In this document: positions 26,901-37,000 of the stretch, piece after piece | Layout of the letters: every line of letters starts with the position of its first letter | Numbering within the stretch: the first letter of the stretch is position 1 | From: JBCCOW01 sp039025855 | GTDB taxonomy: Bacteria > Planctomycetota > Phycisphaerae > Phycisphaerales > Phycisphaeraceae | Assembly: GCA_039025855.1 (NCBI GenBank) | Contig: JBCCNL010000002.1 | Location: 62,001 to 126,000, forward strand | Reading direction: 5' to 3' | Length of the DNA: 64,000 nt | Made by a program: the position numbers and the translations under genes | The notes under the pieces: generated by a model | Told to the model about the DNA's origin: nothing | Databases searched by the model: none | Seen by the model: only the letters and a program-made list of their open reading frames with translations

Positions 26901-28741
26901 CGAGCCTCCCCACCAACCGACGCCTGCCCCATCCGCTGCGTCACCGCGTCGCCATCCACCAAATAGTGCATCCCGCTCACCACCACCTCCATCGCTTCCG
27001 ACAGGCCCGGCGACGTCACCCGCGTAAACGCCCCCGACGTCTCCTCCAGCTCCACCAACACCTCCCGCGCCGCCCCGTCCACCACCACAAACACCAGGGC
27101 GTCGCCCGTCCGCCGGATGATCGACACCGCCGGCACCCACAGCCCGTCCGTCGGCAACGCCGCATCCAGACCCACCCGCACCACATCGCCCGGCCGAAGC
27201 AGATAGTCCGACGCCCCAACCACCACCGACCCCGCCTCCGCAATCCCCTCACCCATCACCATCACGTCACCGTCCTGAAGCCCGCTGCCCGCCGCGATCC
27301 GCCGAAGCGTCGCCGTGTCCAGCTGAGCCCACTCGTCCAGCAGCGTCACCGCCACCCAGCGCGGCGACACCAGCGACGCCAACCCACCGCCGCCCGACCC
27401 CTCATCACCCCGCGCCGGCAACACCAACACCTCCGTCCGCTCCCCCACGGTCCGCACACCCGCCACATTCACAAACAACGCATCCGGGTCCGCCTCCGGC
27501 AGACGCAGCACCGGGAACAGGTCCCGCGCCGACGCCACCCGCACCTCCGAACCGCCCGGCCTCGCGCCCGTCAATGGGTTCGGCAGGATCAGCCCCAGCC
27601 GAAAAGTCCGCGTGCCCTGGTCCGCCACCCCCGCCTTCTCGAACACCGTCGCCCGAAGCGGTGCCGGCTCCTCCGACATCCCCGCCGTCTCCACATACAC
27701 CGGCAACTGCGAACCCAGCTCGCTGCGACGCTCCTGCTCCGCCGACGCCGTCACCACCACCTTCACCACCGACTGCATCGTCAGCTCCACCACCGCCGTC
27801 CCTGCATTCACAAAGCCGCCCCGCTCGACCATCCGCCCCGTCACCCGGCCACTGAACGGGGCCCGCAACACGCACGACTCCAGGTCCGTCACCGCTCGAT
27901 CCAGATCGTTCACCCGCTCGGCCCGCGTCGCCTTCAGCGACTCCAGGTCCGCCCGACGCACTTCCAGGCTCCCCCGCGCTTCCCCGAGCGCCGCGACCGC
28001 CGACCGCTCGCTCTGCCGCGCCGACTCCAGCGTCGCCCGCGCCTGCGCCAGGCCCGCCGTCGCCGTGTCAAACGATGACTCGCTCTGATCCAGAACCGAC
28101 TGCGCGATCGCCCCTGAGGCGATCAGCGACCGGTCCCGCTTCACGGTGGTCGTCGCCAGCTCCAGGTCCGCCTGCGCCGCCGTCACCGCTTCCCCCGCCG
28201 ACACCACTTCCGCACCCGCCGAGGCCGCCGCCGCCGCCGCGTTCTCGATCTGGGCCGGTAGCACTTCGGCCAGCTCGACCTCCAGCGCCGTGATCTGCCG
28301 CTCGGTGGACACAATTGCCAGCTCTGCCGCCGCCACCGCCTGGCGATACCGCGTGTCCTCCAGCCGCGCCAGCACCGTGCCTTCTTCCACCGGCACCCCT
28401 TCGCCGTCCAGCAACAACCCGCCCACACCATCGAGCTGCGGCCCCGCAACCGCCTCGCCCAGATCGATCACCTCGCCCACCACGCCCGACACATCAAAGC
28501 TCATCTCCGATACCCGGTACGGCTCCACCACCCCCGCCACCAGCGTCTCGGTCCGCGGCACACCGACCTGCAGCGTCACCGTCGACACAGCCTTGGGTGT
28601 CGGTGCGTCGCCCGACACATCGTCACCGCCGCAACCCACCAACGCGAGACACGCGATGCAACCCATCAACCATCGAACCGCCGACCAACCCACGACGCTG
28701 CCGCCGCAGTGAGCCGGCACCGTCGCCGTCTGACCACTCAT
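26897..28741 (-). CDS. RND efflux membrane-fusion lipoprotein
   Basis: A 614-residue periplasmic adaptor, long for its family (350-400 is common). A lipobox LALVGC with Cys37 makes it a lipoprotein. Lipoyl/barrel-sandwich halves flank a long alpha-helical hairpin (about residues 135-290, Ala/Glu/Arg-rich coiled coil). The second lipoyl half begins CVLRAPFSGRVTGRMVERGGFV, followed by beta-barrel and membrane-proximal domains. The extra length lies in the second half and in an insertion between EAVAGPQ and EEGTVLARL. It is the first gene of the pump operon, preceded by the palindrome-containing promoter and an AAGGTG ribosome site. Confidence 0.93.
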   Translation of the reverse strand: MSGQTATVPAHCGGSVVGWSAVRWLMGCIACLALVGCGGDDVSGDAPTPKAVSTVTLQVGVPRTETLVAGVVEPYRVSEMSFDVSGVVGEVIDLGEAVAGPQLDGVGGLLLDGEGVPVEEGTVLARLEDTRYRQAVAAAELAIVSTERQITALEVELAEVLPAQIENAAAAAASAGAEVVSAGEAVTAAQADLELATTTVKRDRSLIASGAIAQSVLDQSESSFDTATAGLAQARATLESARQSERSAVAALGEARGSLEVRRADLESLKATRAERVNDLDRAVTDLESCVLRAPFSGRVTGRMVERGGFVNAGTAVVELTMQSVVKVVVTASAEQERRSELGSQLPVYVETAGMSEEPAPLRATVFEKAGVADQGTRTFRLGLILPNPLTGARPGGSEVRVASARDLFPVLRLPEADPDALFVNVAGVRTVGERTEVLVLPARGDEGSGGGGLASLVSPRWVAVTLLDEWAQLDTATLRRIAAGSGLQDGDVMVMGEGIAEAGSVVVGASDYLLRPGDVVRVGLDAALPTDGLWVPAVSIIRRTGDALVFVVVDGAAREVLVELEETSGAFTRVTSPGLSEAMEVVVSGMHYLVDGDAVTQRMGQASVGGEAR

Positions 28742-28781
28742 TACCTACACCTTTACGGAGACTATTGAACGTCCCAGCCGC

Positions 28782-28809
28782 ATAGTATCCAATTGGATAG
28801 TGCGTGCAA
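28782..28809 (-). promoter_or_regulatory. Promoter with embedded TetR-type operator upstream of the efflux operon
   Basis: TATCCAATTGGATA (28786-28799) is a perfect 14-bp palindrome. On the minus strand it lies between TTGCAC (28809-28804) and TACTAT (28787-28782), which fit -35 and -10 boxes with a 16-base spacer. A repressor bound there would block RNA polymerase. It lies 45-58 bases upstream of the membrane-fusion start codon, and the adjacent upstream gene encodes a TetR repressor, its likely ligand-controlled binder. Confidence 0.72.
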
Positions 28810-28848
28810 CTACTTCGATCCGACTTTCTCCAACCGCCCATCAGCCCA

Positions 28849-29499
28849 TCAGCCCTCAACCCGCAGCGCCCGGACCCCCGCGAGCGAGACTTCCACAATC
28901 CGCTTCGCAAACTCGTCGATGTCACGCTGGGTCAGCGTCCGCTTCTTCAGCCGTTTGAGAACGACACCCCGGCCCATCCGAAGAGCCAAGCACTGCCCGA
29001 TCACGTTGAACACCAGGATCTCCAGCGTCCGCTCGTCCTGCAGATCAGGCCGCATCGCACGGATCGTCCGCTTCATCGCTTCGTGCCCCGGCGCAATCAC
29101 CCGCCGGTAAAACTCCGGGTTCGGCGCTTCTCCTGGGCCGCCCTCGTTCTCGATGTACGCCCGCGCCACCTCCGGCTGCTCACCCACCCGCGCCATCACC
29201 CGAGCCAACGCCGTCACATTTTCCTCAAACAACCGTACCGCCTGGTCCTGCGTCATCTCCTCGGCCGGCGGCACCCGCGGGAAGTGCATCCCCATGTTCT
29301 CCGGCCGCATGCTCCCCATCGCGGTCTTGTAAAGCACACGCTTCGAGCCGAAGTGATAACGCACACTGCCGTGACTCACGCCCGCGTGTTCGGCGATCTG
29401 ACGCAGCGAGGTCGAACGGTAGCCCTGGCGCGTGAACAGCACCAGCGCCGTCTCGATCAGCCGACGCTTCAACGCTGTTTCTGATCCAGGCATGGGCAT
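28849..29499 (-). CDS. TetR/AcrR-family repressor of the efflux operon
   Basis: A 216-residue regulator (ATG at 29499; another ATG at 29493). The N-terminal TetR helix-turn-helix is clear: IETALVLFTRQGYRSTSL, QIAEHAGVSHGSVRYHFGSK. The C-terminal domain resembles the CerR/YbiH subgroup, with ENEGGPGEAPNPEFYRR and a long last helix. It lies 107 bases upstream of the pump operon on the same strand; the intervening DNA holds the palindrome described separately. By analogy it represses the pump until a toxic ligand is bound, and may or may not be co-transcribed with it. About 200 bases with nothing recognisable separate it from the dioxygenase gene. Confidence 0.9.
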   Translation of the reverse strand: MPMPGSETALKRRLIETALVLFTRQGYRSTSLRQIAEHAGVSHGSVRYHFGSKRVLYKTAMGSMRPENMGMHFPRVPPAEEMTQDQAVRLFEENVTALARVMARVGEQPEVARAYIENEGGPGEAPNPEFYRRVIAPGHEAMKRTIRAMRPDLQDERTLEILVFNVIGQCLALRMGRGVVLKRLKKRTLTQRDIDEFAKRIVEVSLAGVRALRVEG

Positions 29500-29706
29500 C
29501 CACAATCCGCGGCCGCAACCGCTGACCTGTCAGCCTGCTACGAAACCCCTTGGGTAATCCCGGTGACCCCTGCAGAATAACCACCGCACGACCACGATGC
29601 AGGCTAATCCATGGCCAGGCGCCACGACCTTGCGGGACGCTCAAACCGTCGCCAGCCCCTACCAGCTTTCGGCATCTACCAGAACCATCCGGCGAGCCTA
29701 CGGCCC

Positions 29707-30630
29707 TCAGCCCGCCAACCCAGCGCCCAGTCGCTCGGTCCGCTCCGCACGCCAGTCTTCCAGCGTGGCGACAGCCTCCGGGCGCTCATGGCTTCGGGCA
29801 AGAAAACCCGCACCATGCGACGGCATCGGGTCCTGGTCCGTCGGCTGATACCGCAGGTCGACACTCCACCGCACATGGTCGGACTGATTAAGCGTGCTCA
29901 TGTGCACGTTGCGGTCGTTGAACAGGATGATGCTCCCGGCGGGCACAGGCAGTGCCACCGCCTCACGCTCCAGCTTGGTCATCTTTTCTTCGGGGATCGC
30001 GAGATACCCCGTGCTGCTGTAGGTCTCGCGACCGTGGCCATAGACCCGAGTCCGGTGCGTACGCGGCCACACGTGCAGGCAGCCATTGAGCTCCGACGTA
30101 TCGACTAGCGGGATCCAGGCCGTGATCACCGGGTTGCTGTTCGCGTCCGGCCAGTAGCTGCGGTCCTGGTGCCAAGGCACCGCACCCGCGGCCACCCCCG
30201 GGACCTTCGGCCGCACGTTGTACACCGGGTTGCTGAAGATCTCCGGCCCAATCAGGCTCTCCACCGCATCCAGAATCTTCGGGTTGCTCATCAACTCGTA
30301 GTACCCGTCAATCCGGTCCCGCCAGCCCCGTCCATAGACCAGAAAGTCCTTGTCCGTGAGCCCGTCAAAGATCGCAGCCAGCCGTCGCTCGAACGGCAAC
30401 TCAACCAGCGGATCATCGATCTTCCCGTCCGCCAGAAGGTCGGCCGCGATGCGATCCACCTTCTCCATCATGGCCGCCTTCGCCGGCGCCAGGTCTTCGT
30501 CCGTCAGGTGCCTGTCGAGCACCAGGTAACCCTCGCGGTCATAGAACGCCACCTGCTCGGCAGTCAGGCTGCCGCCCTTGGGAGCGATGATGTCGGCCGG
30601 GATGTCCGTCGCTTGTTCGTGTGTGAGCAT
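29707..30630 (-). CDS. Phytanoyl-CoA dioxygenase (PhyH)-family protein
   Basis: The ATG at 30630 gives 307 residues; a GTG at 30651 would add seven. The Fe(II)/2-oxoglutarate centre is visible: WHQD with His154 and Asp156, and a distal His in RNVHMST, followed by a basic region VRWSVDLRY that would bind 2-oxoglutarate. Family members hydroxylate diverse small molecules; planctomycetes carry many and their substrates are mostly unknown. It starts AFYDREGYLVLDRHL, the usual PhyH entry. It has no evident operon partner and faces the giant surface-protein gene across a 447-base gap. Confidence 0.88.
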   Translation of the reverse strand: MLTHEQATDIPADIIAPKGGSLTAEQVAFYDREGYLVLDRHLTDEDLAPAKAAMMEKVDRIAADLLADGKIDDPLVELPFERRLAAIFDGLTDKDFLVYGRGWRDRIDGYYELMSNPKILDAVESLIGPEIFSNPVYNVRPKVPGVAAGAVPWHQDRSYWPDANSNPVITAWIPLVDTSELNGCLHVWPRTHRTRVYGHGRETYSSTGYLAIPEEKMTKLEREAVALPVPAGSIILFNDRNVHMSTLNQSDHVRWSVDLRYQPTDQDPMPSHGAGFLARSHERPEAVATLEDWRAERTERLGAGLAG

Positions 30631-31077
30631 CGAAAAACTATCCCGAATCACCCCCTCAGAGACAATGGCTCTGATTCACCATCCGTGGTCAAATTTCACC
30701 ACGCCTCTTGGAGTTTCCATACCACATCCGCACCTCAAAGCCTTGCATCGAATCCGTCTAAGGCAAGGTAAAGCACGACCGCCTGGCAACGTGTTACCCG
30801 TCCAAGCCAACCCGAACAACCATACCATCAAGGGTGTGGAACCACTCAAAATACAACGCATGACCTTTTTGAACGTTTATACAATCTCATAAATTTCCGT
30901 CTCCATGACCAGTTAGCCATTGACAGCGAACAAACTTTACGCGATTCTGCTGCAACAACAGTACGGGGCATCACAGATTATCCTTCCGGTTTGCGTCACG
31001 CATTGATCCGGCCTTCAGTGTCTTGAATTCGCCTCCGTTTCCGGTTCTTCAGGCTTTTCGGTTCTGCCGAGGGGGCG
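30631..31077. other. Divergent intergenic region, no gene seen
   Basis: About 450 bases, AT-richer than the surroundings, between the dioxygenase and the giant surface-protein gene. A perfect TTGACA at 30920-30925 could be a -35 for the giant gene, with only a poor -10 (GATTCT) 17 bases on. A GAGGGGGC ribosome site directly precedes the ATG at 31078. No RNA gene, palindrome longer than six bases per arm, or short reading frame of merit was found. Confidence 0.5.
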
Positions 31078-34000
31078 ATGATGTCGCGTTGGGTTGGCGT
31101 ACTGCATCGAGATACTCTTCTGCATCTTCGTAAAGAATCGCTGCGTCATACGCAGCGTTTTCTATATCCGGCACAAGCGGTCTGGAAGCGTATAAGGCAT
31201 GGCGCTAAAGCGATATCGGGAGACGCCTCGAATCGGCTTCGACGCCGAGCTGTTGAGGCCAGCCTGCCGCTGGAGGGCCTGGAACCGCGGCTGATGTTCT
31301 CGGCGAGTCCGCTGTATGCGGTGGATGAAGCGGACCGGACGCTGGAAAACGTTAGCGCGGTCGAGGCGGTGGCGGCACCGCCGATCGCGGAGGCGTTGCT
31401 ACCCAGCGTAGGGGGTGGTGTGGGTGTGGATGCGGGTGCGGACCCCGAGGGTGCGCCACGGGGTTCGGATCGGCCGAGCTATGCGGCGGATGCGGTGGAC
31501 TGGGACGATTGGAGCGGGCCTGCACCAGAGCAGAGCGGGGTGGGTGCGGGCGCGGTGTTCTTCCGGCTCTCGGACGTGGGTGGGGTGTCGGCCAAGTCTG
31601 ATGTCTTCAGCTACGACCTGCTCGGGCCCGGGCGCTTGCAACTGACCGCGGAGGTCGAGCAGCTTGGCCGGGCCGATCGGCTCAAGGCGTCGATCACGAC
31701 CAGCCACCGTCTGGCGTTCACGCTGACCGACCCGTCGTCGGGCAAGGCGCTGGACCTGGGCGGCGTGCGCTTCGACGCGGCGACTTTCAAGGGGGCGGAC
31801 CCGTTGGTTGCGGTGTCGTGGGCGCGGGAGTCGATTGCCATCTATGTGGACGGGGAATTGGTGACACAGACCGATGCCCACCAAGACCTGTACGACCAGA
31901 GCAAGCGGGACGCGTTGGCGGGTGGGGTGCCGAAGGGTGACGCGGTGAGTGCGGTCGGGCGGCCGCTGCTCGACACGGTGACGCAGGTCGAGGGCCGGCT
32001 AACGCCGGGCCAGGTGCGGGCGGTGAGCGAGGGGCTGACGAAACAGCGGAATGCGGAGACAGAGCCGCTGTCGGCCAACAAGGAACTCTCGTTGAGCGCC
32101 GCCAGTCTCTCGTCGCTTGCCAGGGGCACAAGTACTGACCCCCTTGCTCTGGGGCTCGGCGCCCAGGCGGGTGGCGGAGCGGGCGGGGGGGCGGGCGGCG
32201 GGGGGGCCACCGCATATGCCACGACGGCCAGCACGTCCAATGTCCTGTGGGGGGTGGATGAAGACGACGGCGGGCTCTTCGCGATCTGGGACCTCACCGA
32301 CCCCATCGGCAGCCTCGTACACTTCGGCACGATCGCTTACGACGCCGGGACCAGCGGAGACCTGTCCTTCGCCGGCGTGAGCACCAGCGGCTCGCGCATC
32401 GAGTCCATGGCCATCTCACTGGACGGCCAGACCGCCTACTTCGCCGTCAACGCCGGCCTCACCTTCGACGGCACGCTGCGTGACGAGGGCCCCTACCTCT
32501 TCAAGCTCGGTCTTACTGGCCTCCAGCAGGACGCCACGCCCGTGGCCCAGGTCATCGGCCGGCTCGATGTGACGGTCGACGACCGCTCGACCTACTACGA
32601 CATGGTCACCGGTCTCGCGTTCGACCCGACAGCCACCACGGCTCACCCGGGTACCGAAGGAACGCTCTACGCCACCTTCCGAGACTTCAGCGGCCCGGAC
32701 CGCCCCGACCTGCTCCTGAACTTCGACATCCCCGACACGGGCCACGCCTATGGCACCCTGCTCACCCTGAACAGCTACGCCGAGCTGCGACCGCACACCA
32801 CAGGCGAGGTCCTGCTCAAGACCACCAGCACCGGCTGGGACCTCTCCAACGCCGGGGGCATCTGGGCCCTGCAGACCGACTCCACCGCGACCGACGGCCA
32901 GTCCTTCACCGTCCTCTCGCCCAATAACAGCTACAGCGGACCGAGCACCACCGGCATCCTCACCCACGACTTCCAGGTCGGGCAGACCGGCACCTACGCC
33001 ATCCACGCCCGGGTGATTGCGCCCACCACCGCCGACGATTCGGTCTGGGTCCGCGTCGAGGAGATCGGCGGCCCCGCGGGCAGCTGGGTCCACTGGAACA
33101 ACATCGAACCCTCCACCGACTGGGTCTGGGACCGTGTCCACGACACAGACAACAGCGACCTGCCTGTCGACTTCGCCCTCGACAGCACCAAGACCTACCG
33201 CCTCCACATCGCCTACCGCGAAGACGGCATCAAGCTCGACCGCGTCCTGATCACCACCGACACCGACCCGATCGCGGGTCATCTCACCGGTGCCGAGGAC
33301 CTCGCGTTCGCCGCCAACGGCGACCTCTACGTCAGCGATGTCGACGACAACGCGATCTACCAAGTCGACAAGGACACCGGCGGCGTGCTCAACAGCGTGG
33401 CCACCGCTGCGCTCGAGGGTCCCGAGGCGATCGCGATCGACCCCAACTCGGCCGCGGGTACACCCACCTTCGTCACCCGTCAGTACTACGGCAACGGCTC
33501 CGCGCCCGACACCAGCACCCTCGCGGACGCCGCTACCGGCAACACCCTCGCCGACGCCAACCGCCTGAGCCTCGACGACATCGAGGCCCTCGCCTACCAG
33601 GTCACCACCGACCCGCGACCGGCGCGTGAGACGATCTGGATCGCCGACGAGGCCCCCGTCGGCAACGCCTCCACCCTCACCGCCGTCTGGAACCTCCACG
33701 ACCCCGAGGCCTCCCAGGCCTACCTCGGCGAGCTGACCTACAACAGCGCCGCCCTCCAGGCCGCCGAAGCCATCGCCATCGACCCCGACACCCTCACCGC
33801 CTACCTCGTCCACAACGAGCCGATCACCGGCATCACGCCCGTCAACAAGATCTTCAGCCTCGACCTCCGCACCCTCGCGTCCGGGGGCACGATCGATGTC
33901 ACGCTCCTCGGCACGATCGGCCTGCCCGTTGGTGCAACCAACAACGAAGTCATCTCCGGCCTCGTCTTCCAGGACGGCAAGCTCTACACCGCCCTCCGCC

Positions 34001-37000
34001 ACAACGACGCCCCGCCCACCGCCAACTACCACAACCAACTCCTCGAGATCGACCTTCCCACCCCCGGAAGTACACCGGGAGGCACGCTCACCTACACCGA
34101 GCTCGGCTTCACCGATAACACCTCGGGCCCACCCCCCACCCTCACCGCCGAACGCATCCACGCGCTCGCTCCCCTCGATCCCGCAGACGCCACCGCCGGC
34201 CTCTTCGCCTTCGACCTCGACGACGGCACCAGCTACTCCCTCGACCCCACCAACGGACAGATCACCGCCGGGCCCACCGACCCCCTCACCCCCGCCAACG
34301 CCCCCGCCTTCCCCGACACCAACACCTGGCTCCTCGCCGCCGACACCAACCCCGCCGACACCCAGATCTACGGCCTCGCCCAGAACCAGACCACCAACGA
34401 CCAGGGCATCCTCAAATACGACCCCACCAACAACACCGGCAGCATCCTCACCGGCTTCGACACCCTCCTCAACGGCTCTTCCGGGAGCGGCGGCCTCTTC
34501 GACGTCGAAGGCCTCGCCACACTCAGCGATACCCCCACCCCACCCACCGGACCCACACCCCTCACCCTGACCGAAGACAACGACCTCGTCACCACCAACC
34601 AATCAACGTCCGAGTCCGGCGGCCCGCTCACCTTCGCACTGCAGATCGATAGCACCGCGCAGTCCGTCGAAATTGACCTCTCCGACATCGTGCTGGATAG
34701 CACAGCCGATGGCGGCGAGATGCAAGACGCAATCGAGATCGCGTTGCTCGATCCGCAGTCACGCCAGAGCCTCATCCCCACCCACGACGCGGGCCGTGAC
34801 GCCTTCTTCAACCTCTCCGAGGGCCAAACCACCCGACTCGCGCAAGGCGTGAGCTGGACGCCCTCTGGCACCAATGGCCTCGTGAGTGTCGACGTCTCCG
34901 CACTCGCCCCAACATCCGGCTCGCCACTCGATGCCGAGCTCGTCATCCGTGTCCTCAGCAACGACGCCGACACCGCCAGCCAGGTCACCCTCACCGACCC
35001 CGCGACCGCCGTCCGTGTCACCACCACCCCCGTGGCCAGCCCGGCTCCAGCCCCCGACACCGCCCGTCCCTTCGCCAGTTCTCAGCCCCTCGACTTCGAC
35101 GCCCTCGAAGACATCACCCCCTTGGTCACGATCGACTACGGCACCACGTCCTACAACGCATCCCAACGCCAACTGATCGCCGACCTCACCCTCCAGCTCG
35201 ACCGCACCGACATCCCCCGCTTCCGCGGCCCCCTCGTCGTCGTGATCGACGGCATCGATCAGCCCAACGTCACCCTCGCCGCGCCCGACGGCTACACCCC
35301 CGACGGCTCGCCCTACTACGACCTCACCAACCACCTCCCCGAAGACACCCTCGGCCTCTGGCCCCAACCGACCACAGGTACACCCACCACCCTCACCGAC
35401 CGCGCCCAACTCCTCTTCAACCTCCTCACCGACTCGGCCACCACCTCACGCTTCGACTACGACCTCCGCGTCCTCGGCCAGATCAACCGCGACCCGCAGT
35501 TCACCTCCACCGCACCCACCGAAGTCGCCCCCGACAACACCTACCGCTACACCGCCACCGCTCAGGACGACGACGGCGACAACCTCACCTTCAGCGTCGT
35601 CTCCACCACGGCCGCTGGCCTCACGATCGACGCCACCTCCGGCGAAGTCGAGTGGGACACCTCAAACCCTAGTCTCAACCTTCAGCCCGGCGACGTCTAC
35701 AGCTACACCCTCCGCGTCACCGACCCCTACGGCGGCGAAGCCCTCCAGACCAACCTGATCACCGTCGCCGACGCCAACCGGCCGCCCCAGTTCGTCACCG
35801 ACCCGATCACCACCGCCTATGTCGGCACCCCCTACACCTACGACGCCGACGCCACCGACCCCGACCACGACGACCTCCTCTACACCGGCACCGCCCGCCT
35901 CCGCTACGACCTCGACAACGACCCCGCCCTCGCCGGCCGATGGATCGCCAACCAGAACGTCGGCACCACCCTGATCGACAGCTCAACCCACGACAACCGC
36001 GGCAGCGTCACCGGTGCCGCCTGGACCTCCGCTGGCCCCACGATCGACCACCACACCCGCACCGCCCTGACCCTCGACGGCATCGACGACATGGTTGACC
36101 TCGGCACCGACCACAGCATCGACTTCGCCAACGCCTTCACCCTCGCCGCCTGGATCAAACCCGACCTCGTCGCCATGGACACCACCGCCGACGGCGGCAG
36201 AATCATGTCGCAGGACGTCGGCACCAGCGGCACCGGCTGGGGCTTCGGCATCGGCGAAGCCAACGACGGCACCGGCAACCGGCTCTACTTCTACACCCGC
36301 AAGGGCCCCGGCCAGGGCGCCGACATCGCCAACGCCAACGGCCAACTTCAGGACAACCAATGGCAGCACGTCGCCGCTGTCTACAACCCCGGCACCAGCC
36401 GGATCGTTGTCTATATCAACGGCCAAGAGGTGGGCTCCCAAGCCATCACCGGACCCGTCGCTCTGGCCACCCAACAGTCGCTCGAACTGGGCGGCAACTC
36501 CCCGGCCGGCAAATCCTTCGACGGCGGCCTCGCCGACACCCGCATCTACGAACGCGCCCTGACTCCCGACGAACTCGCCACGCTGCACGACCCCGCCCGC
36601 GACTTCCTTACCGAATCCACCTTCGCTCACTACGAACTCAACGACGCTTCCACCGGCGGCGCCGACGCCTCCGGCAACAGCAATAACGCCACCCTTGCCG
36701 GCAGCTCCACCCTCGTCACCGATCCCGAGGCCCCCGCAGGCCAAGCCCTCGCCTTCGACGGCATCGACGACTGGGTCGACCTCACCGCCCTCTCCGACGG
36801 CTCCCCCCAGAACCTCGCCACCGGCCTCAACGCCGGCTTCTCCGAAAAAACCGTCGCCCTCTGGGTCAACCCTGCCGACACCACCAACGAGCAGACCCTA
36901 TACGAAGAGGGTGACGTCTCCAACGGCTTCGGACTCCGCGTGATCGACGGCCAACTCCAGTTCGCCGTCCGTCAGGCCAGCGAGCAATACTCGATTGAAA

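Noticed and set aside
26901..27140. N-terminal extension of the RND pump frame
   Set aside because: Gly/Asp-rich nonsense overlapping the membrane-fusion gene; the ATG at 26900 with ATGA coupling is the real start.
30735..30780. Inverted repeat CCTTGC/GCAAGG before the giant gene
   Set aside because: Arms are only six bases around a long loop with no T-run, so chance is likely.
32416..34602. A minus-strand frame of 728 codons inside the giant gene
   Set aside because: It is the mirror of the C-ending codons of the true gene: Val/Gly/Glu/Asp-rich, no motif, no ribosome site. The plus strand shows real domains here.
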